Assembly: GCA_017962665.1 (NCBI GenBank)
Contig: JAGCUU010000039.1
Coordinates: 1 to 64,000 of the forward strand
Source of the DNA: Bacteroidales bacterium
Lineage (GTDB): Bacteria; Bacteroidota; Bacteroidia; Bacteroidales; P3
Reading direction: 5' to 3'
DNA length: 64,000 nucleotides
Positions 27,752-37,463 of this stretch are shown one piece after another. Each line of letters begins with the position of its first letter. The first letter of the stretch is position 1. The translations under genes were made by a program, and so were the position numbers. A model generated the notes under the pieces. That model saw only the letters and a program-made list of their open reading frames with translations. It had not been told where the DNA came from and did not search any database.

Positions 27752-30511
27752 TTGATTCATTTTAGGAAACATATTGCCTTGTTGTTTTTGCCGGCGTTGA
27801 TGCTGGTCGTTGGTGGCTGTTCTACACAGAAAGCCAATTGGACCAATATTGCTTACCATAACACCACGTGTCACTATAATGTATGGTGGAACGGCAAAGA
27901 GAGCTATAAAGAAGGCATCAAAAAGTTGGGGAAAGATTTCAATGACGACTATACCCAGATATTGCCTGTATACCAGATTGGCACCAAGGAGCAGGCTATG
28001 GGAATATATCCCCAAATGGACAAGGCAATCGAGAAGGGTATCAAAGGTATAAAAAAACACAGCATTTATATTCAAGGAAGAGAATATGTGAAGTATGTGA
28101 AGAATTGCTACCTTTTGACAGCTTATTCTACGTTCCAAAAACAGGATTATGCGGCGACGGCAAATACATGCAGGCTTATAATGACCCAGTTTTCCGGCAG
28201 TGAGGAGTCGGACGAGGCAAGGATACTTTTGGCAAGATGTTTGACCCAGGAGAAACAGTATGCAGATGCGGAACAGGCGTTGGAGATGCTTGTGACCGAT
28301 CAGGCGAAGGATAATTTTTCTTCAAAATTGGCCGATAAACTGTATATGGCGATGATAGAGTGCGTATTGCCTCAGGAAAAATACAAAAAAGCAGTACAGT
28401 ATATCAGGTTGGCTATCGACGAGACTACGGACAGAAGCACGAAAGCCAGACTGTATTTTATTATGGCGCAGATATACCAAAAGTTGGACAAACGCCCAAC
28501 GGCGACAAAATATTTTGGCAAGGTGCTTAAATGCCGTCCTGATTATGTGATGGAATTCAATGCGAGAATCAATATCGCCTCATGCGCAAGTGAGGAGCAT
28601 ACTAATCTGGCAGAGGTTGAGCGTAGTCTTGATAAAATGTTGAAAGATAAAAAGAATGAAGAGTTCAAGGATCAAATATACTATGCCAAGGCAGAAATGT
28701 ACATGGGAATGAAAGATGCGAAGAAAGCCTGTGACAATTACAGGATGTCGGTTGCTGCGGCAGCTAACAACCCGTCGCAAAAGGCAAAGTCGGCACTCAG
28801 AATGGCGGATGTATTGTACGATATGTATGAGAATTATGATGAGGCGCAGAAGTATTACGACACTGCAATGCGGATTATTCAGGTCGGCTATCCTCATTAT
28901 GACGAGATTCGCTCGCGATACAACACACTTACAGCTTTGGTGGAAAACACAAGACTTATTTATCGCAATGACAGTCTCTTTATGTGGGCAGACATGAATC
29001 CAGCTGAGCGATCGGCATTGATTGAAAAGAAGATTGCAGAACTTAAGCAACGCGAGAAGGAAGAGGCAGAACGGCAGCTTATAGCAGATTTGAATCAGGA
29101 TGCTATGGCGCAACGGAATACGTTGCAGGGCGATTGGTATTTTTACAACCACAATACTGTCAGCAAAGGTAAGCAGACATTCCGCCAAAGGTGGGGTGTA
29201 AGAGTGTTGGACGACTACTGGTTCTTGTCGAAACGTACATCATTCACTATGGGGTCAATGATTCCAGGTATGGAAAATTATAATGACGATGAGCTTTCAG
29301 ACCAAGATAGTGTAGCCAGTGACAGTACGATGGCTTCTGGCATGCAGAATGGCGAGAATCCTGACGATCCGCATTATGCAGCATATTATTTGAAAGACCT
29401 TCCAAAAACCCAAGGACAGCGTGACACGATGCACATGGAAATTGCGCGATGCCTGCTCAATGCCGGTTACATTTACTATGACGGTATAGAAAACACGGAT
29501 CGCGCTCTGGAGTGTTATTTGCGTTTGGCCAAGGATTATCCGGATGCTGATGAGATAGTGCAGGCTTTCTATCAGCTATGGAGAATATATAGCAAGCAGG
29601 GTAATACGCCGCAAGCCAATTACTATAAAGATATGGTACTAATGGGGTTCCCTGACTGTGACTACGCTAACATGATAAGAGATGATCAGTATTATCTGGA
29701 AATCATAGAGCGCAGTGAGGTGGCACAGAATGAATATTCAACGGTGTATGGACTGTATAGGCGCAAAAAATATCGCGACGTTGTGGCGCATGTCGATGAA
29801 GCTCTCAAGTTGTATAACGAACAGCCTCTGATGGGCAAGTTCCGCTATTGGAAAGGTTTGGCCTCGGCTCAGATGGGAGACACGGCTATGGCAACATTGA
29901 CGTTTGAAACCATCATTGCAGATTATGCCGATACCACGCGCTTGTCCATATTGGCAAAAGAACAACTTGCTTATCTCCGTACAGGCTATTTCACCTCATC
30001 GGGCGAAAGTATCAGCAGCGATGACGAAGAGAAAGCCAAAAAGCGCTATAAGGAAAATGTGCGCGATGTCGCTGATGTACAGAAGGTTGAAAACCAATCT
30101 GGAAATGCTGAAGAATTGCCGGCGGAGAGTCTGATGTACAGATACAGGGAAAACATGCAGCATTATGTGGCTGTCCTTATAAACGACAAGAAAATTGTTG
30201 CCACGCAACTGCAGTATTCTATTGCTGACTTCAACATGAAATACTATTCAAACAGTGGCTACAGGGCAAGTCCATTGCTTTTTACCGATACGGTACAGAT
30301 GTTGACCATCCATCGGTTCAAGAATGCTCAGGAAGCGGAAGAATACCGTACCCACTTGTTGCTCGAAGAAGGGCCTTTGACAAAATACGACCCCAAAGAC
30401 TATATCGTCTTCAGTATCTCGACACAAAACTACAACACTTTTTATAATCAAAAGAACATAGATGCTTACAGGCGATTCTATGAGTATTATTACAAACCGA
30501 AAAAACAATAA
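27752..30511 (+). CDS. porW: Type IX secretion lipoprotein PorW/SprE-like, TPR-rich
   Basis: The 919-residue protein starts with a lipoprotein signal (FLPALMLVVGGCSTQ, cysteine near residue 23) and then IAYHNTTCHYNVWWNGKESY, the conserved entry of PorW/SprE. Tetratricopeptide-like repeats fill most of the rest (for example YADAEQALEMLV, RALECYLRLAKDYPDADEI). PorW/SprE is needed for type IX secretion and links the PorKN ring to the translocon. The frame has no ATG before the signal peptide; TTG at 27752 is used, since the only early ATG (residue 17) would destroy the signal. The gene follows ychF closely and precedes a bactofilin. Confidence 0.88.
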   Translation: MIHFRKHIALLFLPALMLVVGGCSTQKANWTNIAYHNTTCHYNVWWNGKESYKEGIKKLGKDFNDDYTQILPVYQIGTKEQAMGIYPQMDKAIEKGIKGIKKHSIYIQGREYVKYVKNCYLLTAYSTFQKQDYAATANTCRLIMTQFSGSEESDEARILLARCLTQEKQYADAEQALEMLVTDQAKDNFSSKLADKLYMAMIECVLPQEKYKKAVQYIRLAIDETTDRSTKARLYFIMAQIYQKLDKRPTATKYFGKVLKCRPDYVMEFNARINIASCASEEHTNLAEVERSLDKMLKDKKNEEFKDQIYYAKAEMYMGMKDAKKACDNYRMSVAAAANNPSQKAKSALRMADVLYDMYENYDEAQKYYDTAMRIIQVGYPHYDEIRSRYNTLTALVENTRLIYRNDSLFMWADMNPAERSALIEKKIAELKQREKEEAERQLIADLNQDAMAQRNTLQGDWYFYNHNTVSKGKQTFRQRWGVRVLDDYWFLSKRTSFTMGSMIPGMENYNDDELSDQDSVASDSTMASGMQNGENPDDPHYAAYYLKDLPKTQGQRDTMHMEIARCLLNAGYIYYDGIENTDRALECYLRLAKDYPDADEIVQAFYQLWRIYSKQGNTPQANYYKDMVLMGFPDCDYANMIRDDQYYLEIIERSEVAQNEYSTVYGLYRRKKYRDVVAHVDEALKLYNEQPLMGKFRYWKGLASAQMGDTAMATLTFETIIADYADTTRLSILAKEQLAYLRTGYFTSSGESISSDDEEKAKKRYKENVRDVADVQKVENQSGNAEELPAESLMYRYRENMQHYVAVLINDKKIVATQLQYSIADFNMKYYSNSGYRASPLLFTDTVQMLTIHRFKNAQEAEEYRTHLLLEEGPLTKYDPKDYIVFSISTQNYNTFYNQKNIDAYRRFYEYYYKPKKQ

Positions 30512-30523
30512 ATAAATCATTAT

Positions 30524-30895
30524 ATGGCTAAATTTGCGGAAATGGAAAGTTCAGTTAACACTATTGTCAAAGGGACCACGATAAAAGGGTCAATCAATGC
30601 CGTTGGAGATTTCCGGTTAGATGGAACATTGGAAGGCAATATTACTTTAAATGGTAAGCTTGTGGTGGGCGAATCGGGTTATGTCAAAGGCAATGTCGTC
30701 TGCCAAAACGCCAATATTATCGGTAATGTGGAAGGCAATATCTCTGTGAAGGAGCAGCTGTCGCTTAATAAAACCGCGATGGTAAAGGGGGATATCTTGA
30801 TAAACAGGTTAAGCATAGAACCCGGTGCCACTTTTTCCGGAACCTGTCGCATGATAGACGAGGTTAGAAGAGAGGCGGAAGGCGAGGATGAATAA
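30524..30895 (+). CDS. Bactofilin (polymer-forming cytoskeletal protein)
   Basis: The 123-residue protein carries the bactofilin core: repeats such as SINAVGDFRLDGTLEGNI, GNVVCQNANIIGNVEGN and NKTAMVKGDILINRLS that form a right-handed triangular beta-helix which polymerises without nucleotide. The N-terminal tail is short, and a charged C-terminal tail (DEVRREAEGEDE) follows. Bactofilins serve as scaffold at the membrane. It overlaps the next gene by 8 bp, and in Bacteroidetes it often neighbours an AtpZ-like gene. Confidence 0.93.
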   Translation: MAKFAEMESSVNTIVKGTTIKGSINAVGDFRLDGTLEGNITLNGKLVVGESGYVKGNVVCQNANIIGNVEGNISVKEQLSLNKTAMVKGDILINRLSIEPGATFSGTCRMIDEVRREAEGEDE

Positions 30896-31121
30896 AGGGT
30901 TGCACAGCTGGGTGCGCTATTCGACGCTCGGCATTGAGATGGCCGTTATTGTTGGTGCGGCTGTATGTGGGGGAGTGGCTTTGGACCGCCATCGTGGCGG
31001 AGACAAGTTCCCTTTATTTACGCTGCTGCTTACTGTAATAGGTCTTACTGTTGCGATGGTGAGACTTGTACGTTCTGTTAACCGCATGGACAATAAAGAA
31101 GGACGGGACGAAAAAAAATAG
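30888..31121 (+). CDS. AtpZ/AtpI-like small membrane protein
   Basis: The 77-residue protein has two hydrophobic segments (about residues 14-31 and 42-60) and the family pattern YSTLGIEMAVIVGAAVCGGV and GGDKFPLFTLLLTVIG. AtpZ/AtpI proteins help assemble the c-ring of F-type ATP synthase or affect Mg2+ uptake. In many Bacteroidetes it is followed by atpB; here a kinase-RapZ fusion follows and no ATP synthase genes are in the window. It overlaps the bactofilin gene by 8 bp and ends in TAG. Confidence 0.8.
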   Translation: MNKGLHSWVRYSTLGIEMAVIVGAAVCGGVALDRHRGGDKFPLFTLLLTVIGLTVAMVRLVRSVNRMDNKEGRDEKK

Positions 31122-31213
31122 TTGTTTCCGTTATGTCGAGAGGAGTGACCAATTGTTTTTACCATCCAGAGGAGAGAAAACCCTGTTTCTGAGAAATAAA
31201 CTATCATTAATAC

Positions 31214-32617
31214 ATGGAAAAACTATTTGAGAAATGGTCTGGAGAACCATGTAACAGCAAGATACAAATGACTGCAAATGGTTCTAACAGAGTGTACTTT
31301 AGATTGATTGGAGAAACACGGAGCTGCATCGCCGCCGTGAATGAGGATGTAAGGGAAAACGAGGCATTCTTTTTTTTCGCCAGAGAGATGAAATCGAGGG
31401 GTATACGTGTTCCAGAGGTGTATGCAGTTAGCGACGACAGACGCATCTATCTGCAAGAGGACTTGGGAAATGTGACTCTGTATGGGTACCTTTCGTCGCG
31501 TAAAGCGAGTGGGGTGGATATCACAAAGCCTATGGCGGAACTTTACCGTAAGGCAATAGATGATTTGATAGTGATTCAGAACCGTTGCAAGGATATTGAT
31601 TTCAGTAACGCATATCCTCGTCCACGCTTCGATAAACAAGCAATACAGTGGGATCTGAACTACTTCAAGTATTATTTTTTACGTCTGTTCCACATACCTT
31701 TTGACGAACAGATGTTGGAACAGGACTACCAGACATTTATCGAATATCTGCTCGATGGAGACTGTGATGGTTTTATGTATCGTGATTTTCAGTCAAGGAA
31801 TATCATGATCGTCGACGATGAATTATATTTTATCGATTTTCAGGGGGCACGACAAGGTGCGGCTCAGTACGACTTGGCCTCGTTGCTTTACAGTTCAAAA
31901 TCAGATGTTCCTGATGATATGCGCAAAGAGTTGTTGGAATATTATCTGGATAAACGTTTCGGAAAAGGAGATGAAAGGGAGGAGAGAATTGCATTCAAGT
32001 CTAAATTCTATGGTTATGTCCTGGTGCGAATGATGCAGGCAATGGGTGCTTATGGATACAGGGGTGTGATAGAGAATAAAGACTATTTTGTAAAGAGTAT
32101 ACCATACGCAGTTAATAATCTGGCTAATATATTAAAAAATATAGATTTACCAATAGAAATACCACATCTGCGTTCAGTATGGGATTCAATAATCACTTTG
32201 CCGGAGTTTTCGGCTGAGAAAGAAAAGCTTACTGTCAGTGTGTTTAGTTTTTCGTATCGGAAGGGAGTACCGTTCGACAAGTCAGGGAACGGAGGCGGGT
32301 ATGTGTTTGATTGCCGATCGTTGCCAAACCCGGGTTTGTATGAGGAATACAAGAATCTTACAGGCAGAGACAAGGAGGTGATAGCTTTCTTTGAGCAACA
32401 TCCGGAGACTGAGAAATATCTGACATCAGTATTTGAACTGGTTGGAGATTCTGTCGCGAGTTATATTAATAAGGGCTATACACGCTTGATGGTGAATTTC
32501 GGTTGTACGGGCGGAAGACATCGCTCCGTGTACTGTGCGGAGCGTTTGGCTCGTCATATACGCGAAAAGTACGACTGTAATGTAGTACTGCATCATTTGG
32601 AGCAGAGTAAACTATAG
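31214..32617 (+). CDS. Sugar-kinase-like phosphotransferase fused to RapZ C-terminal domain
   Basis: The 467-residue protein is a fusion. Residues about 1-310 form an APH/choline-kinase-type phosphotransferase (RIYLQEDLGNVTLYGYL, catalytic loop FMYRDFQSRNIMI, DFQGAR metal site), close to AmgK-type amino sugar kinases. Residues about 330-467 match the RapZ C-terminal domain (VFSFSYRKGVPFDKSGNGG, VNFGCTGGRHRSVYCAERLA), which in E. coli binds RNA and glucosamine-6-phosphate. A joint role in amino-sugar sensing or salvage is an inference. It ends in TAG; the usual TAG termination here argues against global TAG reassignment. Confidence 0.85.
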   Translation: MEKLFEKWSGEPCNSKIQMTANGSNRVYFRLIGETRSCIAAVNEDVRENEAFFFFAREMKSRGIRVPEVYAVSDDRRIYLQEDLGNVTLYGYLSSRKASGVDITKPMAELYRKAIDDLIVIQNRCKDIDFSNAYPRPRFDKQAIQWDLNYFKYYFLRLFHIPFDEQMLEQDYQTFIEYLLDGDCDGFMYRDFQSRNIMIVDDELYFIDFQGARQGAAQYDLASLLYSSKSDVPDDMRKELLEYYLDKRFGKGDEREERIAFKSKFYGYVLVRMMQAMGAYGYRGVIENKDYFVKSIPYAVNNLANILKNIDLPIEIPHLRSVWDSIITLPEFSAEKEKLTVSVFSFSYRKGVPFDKSGNGGGYVFDCRSLPNPGLYEEYKNLTGRDKEVIAFFEQHPETEKYLTSVFELVGDSVASYINKGYTRLMVNFGCTGGRHRSVYCAERLARHIREKYDCNVVLHHLEQSKL

Positions 32618-32723
32618 TTGTCCGAATTATTTGAATTAAATATAACGGATTGTCAATTATTACTTTGTGGTGACTGTTGTAAAAAAAAACACAATCGGGT
32701 TCATTTAATTGAATTATTATTCG

Positions 32724-32731
32724 TATATTTG
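32724..32731 (+). promoter_or_regulatory. Bacteroidetes -7 box for the 32775 operon
   Basis: TATATTTG, 43 bp before the ATG at 32775, in a 157-bp AT-rich gap after the kinase-RapZ gene. Confidence 0.55.
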
Positions 32732-32774
32732 CAAATTCAAATACAGAAAAAAATAAAATAAAATATTAACTAAA

Positions 32775-33500
32775 ATGAGCAAGACTGGATCTATTATCCT
32801 AAAAAGCGTTCTGGGACTATTGATTGTGTTCCTGGCTATTATGATTTTTTTGTGCGTCAACCGTCCGCAACAACGTGAGTCGGAATTTTTTACACGTCGT
32901 GATGCTTGCGGAGAGAAGTTGAAAGTCATTCGTACCCTTGAGGAAGCCCACAAGCAGGCCTATGGTACGTACTGTGGCAATTATGACACTCTTTTAATCA
33001 ATCTTCATAAGCAGGAACAGCGCGTTATGAAGAAAGAAAAGGCTGAAAATGCACCTGACTCGGTGTACGATATGCCCGAACTTGAAGCCATTCGTAAAGG
33101 TTGGATTGTTCAGAAAGAAGTATATGTTGTGCCATTGGAGAAGTTGCGTGAGGATAAAAAACTGAATTTGACTGACGAACAACTCGCCGATGTGATTTAT
33201 GTTCCTTATACCCATAAACAAACCAAGTTCACCCTGTTGGCTGACTCTGTTGCCGCATCGCTTTCCGGAGCAGGCGACAAGCTGCCTACCTTTGAGGCTT
33301 ACGTGACTTTGGATGATCTTTTTGCCGACTATAAAAATGCCGATAAAAAAGGTGGATTCCACAAGTTTGTTGAATTGTTCACTGGCAGTGACGCACAGTG
33401 GCTGATCAACAAGAAGGCCGAACTGAAAGACAAAAATAAGTTCCTGGGTTGGAGAGTTGGTGATGTCACCGCTCCTGTGACAGAAGGTAACTTTGAATAA
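32775..33500 (+). CDS. Membrane-anchored protein of unknown function
   Basis: The 241-residue protein has one N-terminal transmembrane segment (about residues 8-28, ILKSVLGLLIVFLAIMIFL) and a soluble domain thought to face the periplasm. The soluble part is charged, starts with helix-forming sequence (KLKVIRTLEEAHKQAYGTY) and contains YVVPLEKLREDKK and TAPVTEGNFE at the C-terminus. The pattern is common in Bacteroidetes but I cannot name a function. It leads an operon with a DUF3822 gene, rsmD, purC, yfcC and an M28 peptidase. Confidence 0.78.
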   Translation: MSKTGSIILKSVLGLLIVFLAIMIFLCVNRPQQRESEFFTRRDACGEKLKVIRTLEEAHKQAYGTYCGNYDTLLINLHKQEQRVMKKEKAENAPDSVYDMPELEAIRKGWIVQKEVYVVPLEKLREDKKLNLTDEQLADVIYVPYTHKQTKFTLLADSVAASLSGAGDKLPTFEAYVTLDDLFADYKNADKKGGFHKFVELFTGSDAQWLINKKAELKDKNKFLGWRVGDVTAPVTEGNFE

Positions 33501-33512
33501 TTTAAAACTAAT

Positions 33513-34337
33513 ATGTCATACAAGATAAACACTTTTATCAAATCAGACAAAGTTGTTGCCTCGTATGAAAAAAGATTATCCATTTGCATTCAAACAAATG
33601 GATTTTCTTTTTCAATAAGCAGCTCTGACAACGAGTTGTTGACATTTGGTGACGTAGATTGCGACATGTCTGTACAGATGTCATCGTTGATACATGACAT
33701 CAAAGCGGCCTTTGCCGAAATGGAAATCATACCATACGGGTTCCACGGTTCGGAACTTGTGGTGGCGAGTCGTCAGTTTGTCTGGATTCCACAGCATCTC
33801 TATGATGAGAGCAAGAAACGCAGCTATGTGGAGGCATTATGCAGAATAGAGCCGGGAATGGGTGTATTCAGTGATTATAGTGATACGGTGAATGCCACTT
33901 TGGTGTTTACAGCCAACAGTGGTATTGTGTCAGCATTCCAGATTGCAGCTCCAGGACTGAATGTACGTTGTCAGCATAGCAAGATGGTTAATGCAGGTAT
34001 AGTCGCCAGCAGCAATATGAAATCTGTGCTCATGATAAATGTACGGGATGGGCAAAGCGACTTTGCTGTTTTCTGCAACAAGAAGTTGCAGATATCTAAC
34101 ACATATGAGTGTGTTAATTTCGACGAAACGATTTACCATGCGTTAAACCTCACAAAGCAGTTCCATCTTGATGATGTTCCTTTGACTGCAGTGATATGCG
34201 GAGATGTTGACAGAGAGTCTTTTGGCCGTATAGGTAGCTTTTTCCCCGAGGTAATTCTGTACACCGGTGGCAAGATGACACTTCCTGTGGCGGAAATGCA
34301 GCATCTTCCATTGTATAGATACGCATTAATGTTTTAA
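33513..34337 (+). CDS. DUF3822 family protein
   Basis: The 274-residue protein matches the DUF3822 type: N-terminal LSICIQTNGFSFSISSSD, middle GFHGSELVVASRQFVWIP and a C-terminal part resembling an actin-like ATPase fold (MINVRDGQSDFAVFCN). In Bacteroidetes this gene is regularly found directly upstream of rsmD, as here, where its TAA overlaps the rsmD ATG by one base. That fixed pairing suggests a link to ribosome maturation, but function is unknown. Confidence 0.85.
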   Translation: MSYKINTFIKSDKVVASYEKRLSICIQTNGFSFSISSSDNELLTFGDVDCDMSVQMSSLIHDIKAAFAEMEIIPYGFHGSELVVASRQFVWIPQHLYDESKKRSYVEALCRIEPGMGVFSDYSDTVNATLVFTANSGIVSAFQIAAPGLNVRCQHSKMVNAGIVASSNMKSVLMINVRDGQSDFAVFCNKKLQISNTYECVNFDETIYHALNLTKQFHLDDVPLTAVICGDVDRESFGRIGSFFPEVILYTGGKMTLPVAEMQHLPLYRYALMF

Positions 34338-34873
34338 TGATGCGAATAATTGCCGGACAATTACGAGGAAGACGGTTGAACCCTCCTGCCAATCTGCCTG
34401 TGAGACCTACAACAGATATGGCGAGGGAGAGTTTGTTCAACATACTGAATAACTATGTGGACTACGAAGAGTGTTCGGTATTGGATTTGTTTGCTGGAAC
34501 GGGTGCAGTGAGCCTGGAGTTTGTGTCGCGAGGAGCAAAGTCTGTTACGAGCATTGACATCAATAATGGATGTACAGATTATATTAAATCTGCGGCTGCA
34601 CAGTTTAAGGTTGATAATATTCATGTTGTACGTGCAGATGTTTTCGACCTGTTGAAACGTGCCAACCGCAAATTCGATATAGTGTTTGCCGACCCACCGT
34701 ATTCTTTACAGGATTTGTCCAAATTGCCTGACATCGTGTTTGGAAGTGATATATTGGAAGATGACGGCATTTTTGTTCTTGAACATCCAAAGGAATTCTC
34801 GTTTGAAGAACACGGGTATTTCTGGCAACATAGAGCCTACGGCAAAGTCAACTTTACTTTTTTTTGCAAATAA
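34337..34873 (+). CDS. rsmD: 16S rRNA (guanine(966)-N2)-methyltransferase
   Basis: RsmD methylates guanine 966 of 16S rRNA. The 178-residue protein has MRIIAGQLRGRRLNPP at the start, RPTTDMARESLFNIL, the SAM-binding VLDLFAGTGAVSLEF and the catalytic motif FADPPYSL. It overlaps the DUF3822 gene by one base. A second ATG one codon later is also possible. It is 22 bp upstream of purC. Confidence 0.96.
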   Translation: MMRIIAGQLRGRRLNPPANLPVRPTTDMARESLFNILNNYVDYEECSVLDLFAGTGAVSLEFVSRGAKSVTSIDINNGCTDYIKSAAAQFKVDNIHVVRADVFDLLKRANRKFDIVFADPPYSLQDLSKLPDIVFGSDILEDDGIFVLEHPKEFSFEEHGYFWQHRAYGKVNFTFFCK

Positions 34874-34895
34874 ATTAGATTAATATTCAAACGAT

Positions 34896-35498
34896 ATGCA
34901 AGCAATAGTCAAAACAGATTTTCATTTTCCTAAACAGAAAAGTTTATATGTGGGCAAAGTTCGCGATGTTTATAACATTGACGACAAATACATGGCTATG
35001 GTTGTCAGTGACCGTATATCGGCATTCGATGTTGTGTTGCCCAAGGGAATTCCATACAAGGGCCAGGTGCTAAACCAGATAGCTTCCAAATTTCTTGACC
35101 TTACTTCGGATATTGTTCCCAATTGGAAACTGGAGACCCCAGACCCGATGGTTACTGTCGGTCTCAAATGTGAAGGGTTCAGAGTGGAGATGATTGTTCG
35201 CGGATACCTTGCTGGATCGGCTTGGAGAGAATATAAGGCTGGAAACAGAATGCTATGTGGCAACGTTCTGCCGGAAGGTATGGTTGAGAACCAAAAATTT
35301 CCTACCCCAATAGTAACACCTACCACAAAAGCCGACGAGGGTCATGATGAAAATATATCCAGAGAAGAGATCATCCGAACAGGATTGGTGTCTCAGGAGG
35401 ATTACGATATCCTTGAAAAGTACTCGTTGCAACTATTCCAGCGTGGTACCGAATTTGCTGCCGCAAAGGGACTTATCCTTGTCGATACTAAATATTAG
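34896..35498 (+). CDS. purC: SAICAR synthase, N-terminal two thirds, ending at an in-frame TAG
   Basis: PurC joins aspartate to CAIR in purine synthesis. The 200 residues seen include [19 protein letters not shown], the first family signature region [12 protein letters not shown], and [13 protein letters not shown]. The frame hits TAG at 35496-35498 exactly where the second PurC signature (L-[IV]-D-x-K-x-E-x-G) demands an invariant Glu: the sequence reads LVDTKY-stop-FGK. The same frame is then open to the expected C-terminus. GAG to TAG needs one base change. Without the last third (ligand and magnesium site, C-terminal helices) the protein would not be active. Mutation, suppression and base error are all possible. 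Confidence 0.93.
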   Translation: MQAIVKTDFHFPKQKSLYVGKVRDVYNIDDKYMAMVVSDRISAFDVVLPKGIPYKGQVLNQIASKFLDLTSDIVPNWKLETPDPMVTVGLKCEGFRVEMIVRGYLAGSAWREYKAGNRMLCGNVLPEGMVENQKFPTPIVTPTTKADEGHDENISREEIIRTGLVSQEDYDILEKYSLQLFQRGTEFAAAKGLILVDTKY

Positions 35499-35846
35499 TT
35501 TGGAAAACGTGACGGAAAGATATATCTTATTGACGAAATACATACCCCAGACTCGTCACGCTATTTCTATGCCGATGGTTATGAGGAAAGACAGGCCAGG
35601 GGCGAACGTCAGCGCCAGTTGAGCAAAGAATTCGTCCGTGAATGGCTGATGGAAAATGGCTTTCAAGGTAAAGAGGGTCAGAAGGTGCCAGAGATGACAG
35701 ATGCTATCGTTAACTCGATTACTGACAGGTATATAGAGCTATATGAGCATATTACTGGAGAGCGTTTTGTAAAGGCTGACGACTGCACCGATGTAAAGGC
35801 GAGGATAGAGAAGAATGTCAATGCCTGTTTGGAATACTTGAAATGA
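35499..35846 (+). CDS. purC: In-frame continuation of purC after the TAG (C-terminal third)
   Basis: From 35499 the purC frame codes for [20 protein letters not shown], the expected PurC sequence after the second signature, and then [13 protein letters not shown] and a C-terminal helical end, stopping at TGA 35844-35846. This is 115 codons without further stop or frameshift, giving a combined length of 316 codons, typical for long PurC proteins. The stop overlaps the ATG of the YfcC gene (ATGA). Separate initiation at 35619 is not credible, since that would split a conserved domain. Confidence 0.85.
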   Translation, partial: FGKRDGKIYLIDEIHTPDSSRYFYADGYEERQARGERQRQLSKEFVREWLMENGFQGKEGQKVPEMTDAIVNSITDRYIELYEHITGERFVKADDCTDVKARIEKNVNACLEYLK

Positions 35847-37453
35847 AAAAGATACCGCATACATTTACAATTGTATTCTTTCTCATACTTTTCGCCGCCC
35901 TGCTGACATGGATAGTGCCGGGCGGCGAATTTGTAAGAGAGGTTATCGAGGTTCCTGATGTAGAGGGGAATGTGAGCAGCCGCGAGGTGGTAAAGGGCGA
36001 TTCATTCCATTATGTTGAAAAGTCCCCACAGACGTGGCAGGTATTCTCCTCGCTATTTTCTGGTTTCTGCGATAAGGCTGATATCATCATTTTCATCTTG
36101 ATGGTTGGTGGCGCATTCTGGATTCTAAACAACAGTCATTCTATTGACATAGGCGTCATGGCATTTTTGAGACGTGTCCAGAGGTTAAACAGGTACAAAC
36201 TGTTTCAGAAATTTGGAGTGGATAACATAATCATTACACTTATTATGATTATGTTTAGTCTATTTGGCGCTGTCTTTGGCATGAGCGAAGAGACCATAGC
36301 ATTTGTTGTTGTATTTGTACCGTTGGCAATCTCTATGGGGTATGATTCAATTGTGGGCCTTTGCATGTGTTATGTCGCCGCACACGTTGGTTTTGCTGGC
36401 GCTATGCTCAATCCATTCACTATCGGTATAGCGCAGGGGATTGCTGGACTTCCACTTTTTTCGGGTCTGGAGTATAGATTTTTGTGTTGGGTGGTGCTTA
36501 CTATTATTGGAATAGTTTTTGTGTTGCTTTATGCAAAACGGGTAAAGCGACATCCGGAAAAATCGCCGGTGTATAAATTGGATAACTATTGGCGCGAACG
36601 GACTGCTCAGCAGACAATGGACAATGTCGAATATCGTACTCCACGGATTGCATGGATTCTGTATTTTTTGCTTGGAATCGTGTTGCTGTGGTGTGCGGTA
36701 CGTTATCCACTAACGACTATAGCTATCGGCAAGGGAAGTGCCAGCATTTGTCTTTTGCCGGTTTTCGCTGGACTATACTTGGTGACAGGTTTTATTGCGC
36801 TGAGAAAATCTGTACATTTCTTTATTCTTGACTTGTTGATTTTTACCATACTCTATCTTATAGTCGGTGTTTTGGGCTACAACTGGTATGTGATGGAAAT
36901 ATCGGCATTGTTTCTGGCTATGGGTTTGCTGTCGGGTATTGCGGATGGACAGGGTGCGGATGATATCGCCAAACTATTTCTGGCTGGATGCAAGGATATT
37001 CTCTCCGCTGCTCTGGTTGTGGGACTTGCCAGCGGAATAATATTTGTGTTGCGTGACGGTAAAGTGATAGATACCATACTCTACGGATTAACGCGTTCGT
37101 TGGCAAAGGCCGGAGAGGAGACCTCTATGGGTGCAATGTATGCATTCCAGACAATGCTTAATATCATTATGCCGTCGGGCTCAGCAAAAGCTGCACTTAC
37201 AATGCCGATAATGACTCAGTTTGCCGATTTGACAGGCATTTCGCGTCAGGCTGTTGTACTTGCATTCCAGTTCGGAGATGGTTTTACTAATATGTTAACA
37301 CCTACTTCAGGAGTACTTATAGGTTGTTTGGGAATGGCCAAGATACCTTATGGAATATGGCTAAAATGGGTATGGAAATTCATCCTTTTCCTGATATTTA
37401 TTGGTTTTTTACTGATATTGCCTACACTTTATATTGTATTCCCTGGTTTTTGA
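35843..37453 (+). CDS. YfcC-family transporter (DcuC-like ion transporter superfamily)
   Basis: The 536-residue membrane protein begins [20 protein letters not shown] and WIVPGGEF, the family entry of YfcC/C4-dicarboxylate carriers. It has twelve or more hydrophobic segments and the conserved [18 protein letters not shown] and [16 protein letters not shown] with [15 protein letters not shown]. YfcC-type proteins are predicted to carry amino acids or peptides (the arginine/ornithine antiporter relation) or dicarboxylates. Directly downstream is an M28 aminopeptidase, so peptide or amino acid import is a reasonable inference. The start overlaps purC by 4 bp. Confidence 0.88.
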   Translation: MKKIPHTFTIVFFLILFAALLTWIVPGGEFVREVIEVPDVEGNVSSREVVKGDSFHYVEKSPQTWQVFSSLFSGFCDKADIIIFILMVGGAFWILNNSHSIDIGVMAFLRRVQRLNRYKLFQKFGVDNIIITLIMIMFSLFGAVFGMSEETIAFVVVFVPLAISMGYDSIVGLCMCYVAAHVGFAGAMLNPFTIGIAQGIAGLPLFSGLEYRFLCWVVLTIIGIVFVLLYAKRVKRHPEKSPVYKLDNYWRERTAQQTMDNVEYRTPRIAWILYFLLGIVLLWCAVRYPLTTIAIGKGSASICLLPVFAGLYLVTGFIALRKSVHFFILDLLIFTILYLIVGVLGYNWYVMEISALFLAMGLLSGIADGQGADDIAKLFLAGCKDILSAALVVGLASGIIFVLRDGKVIDTILYGLTRSLAKAGEETSMGAMYAFQTMLNIIMPSGSAKAALTMPIMTQFADLTGISRQAVVLAFQFGDGFTNMLTPTSGVLIGCLGMAKIPYGIWLKWVWKFILFLIFIGFLLILPTLYIVFPGF

Positions 37454-37463
37454 AAAAGAGATT

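Noticed and set aside
35619..35846. Separate 75-residue gene starting at 35619
   Set aside because: It is the C-terminal end of purC in the same frame.
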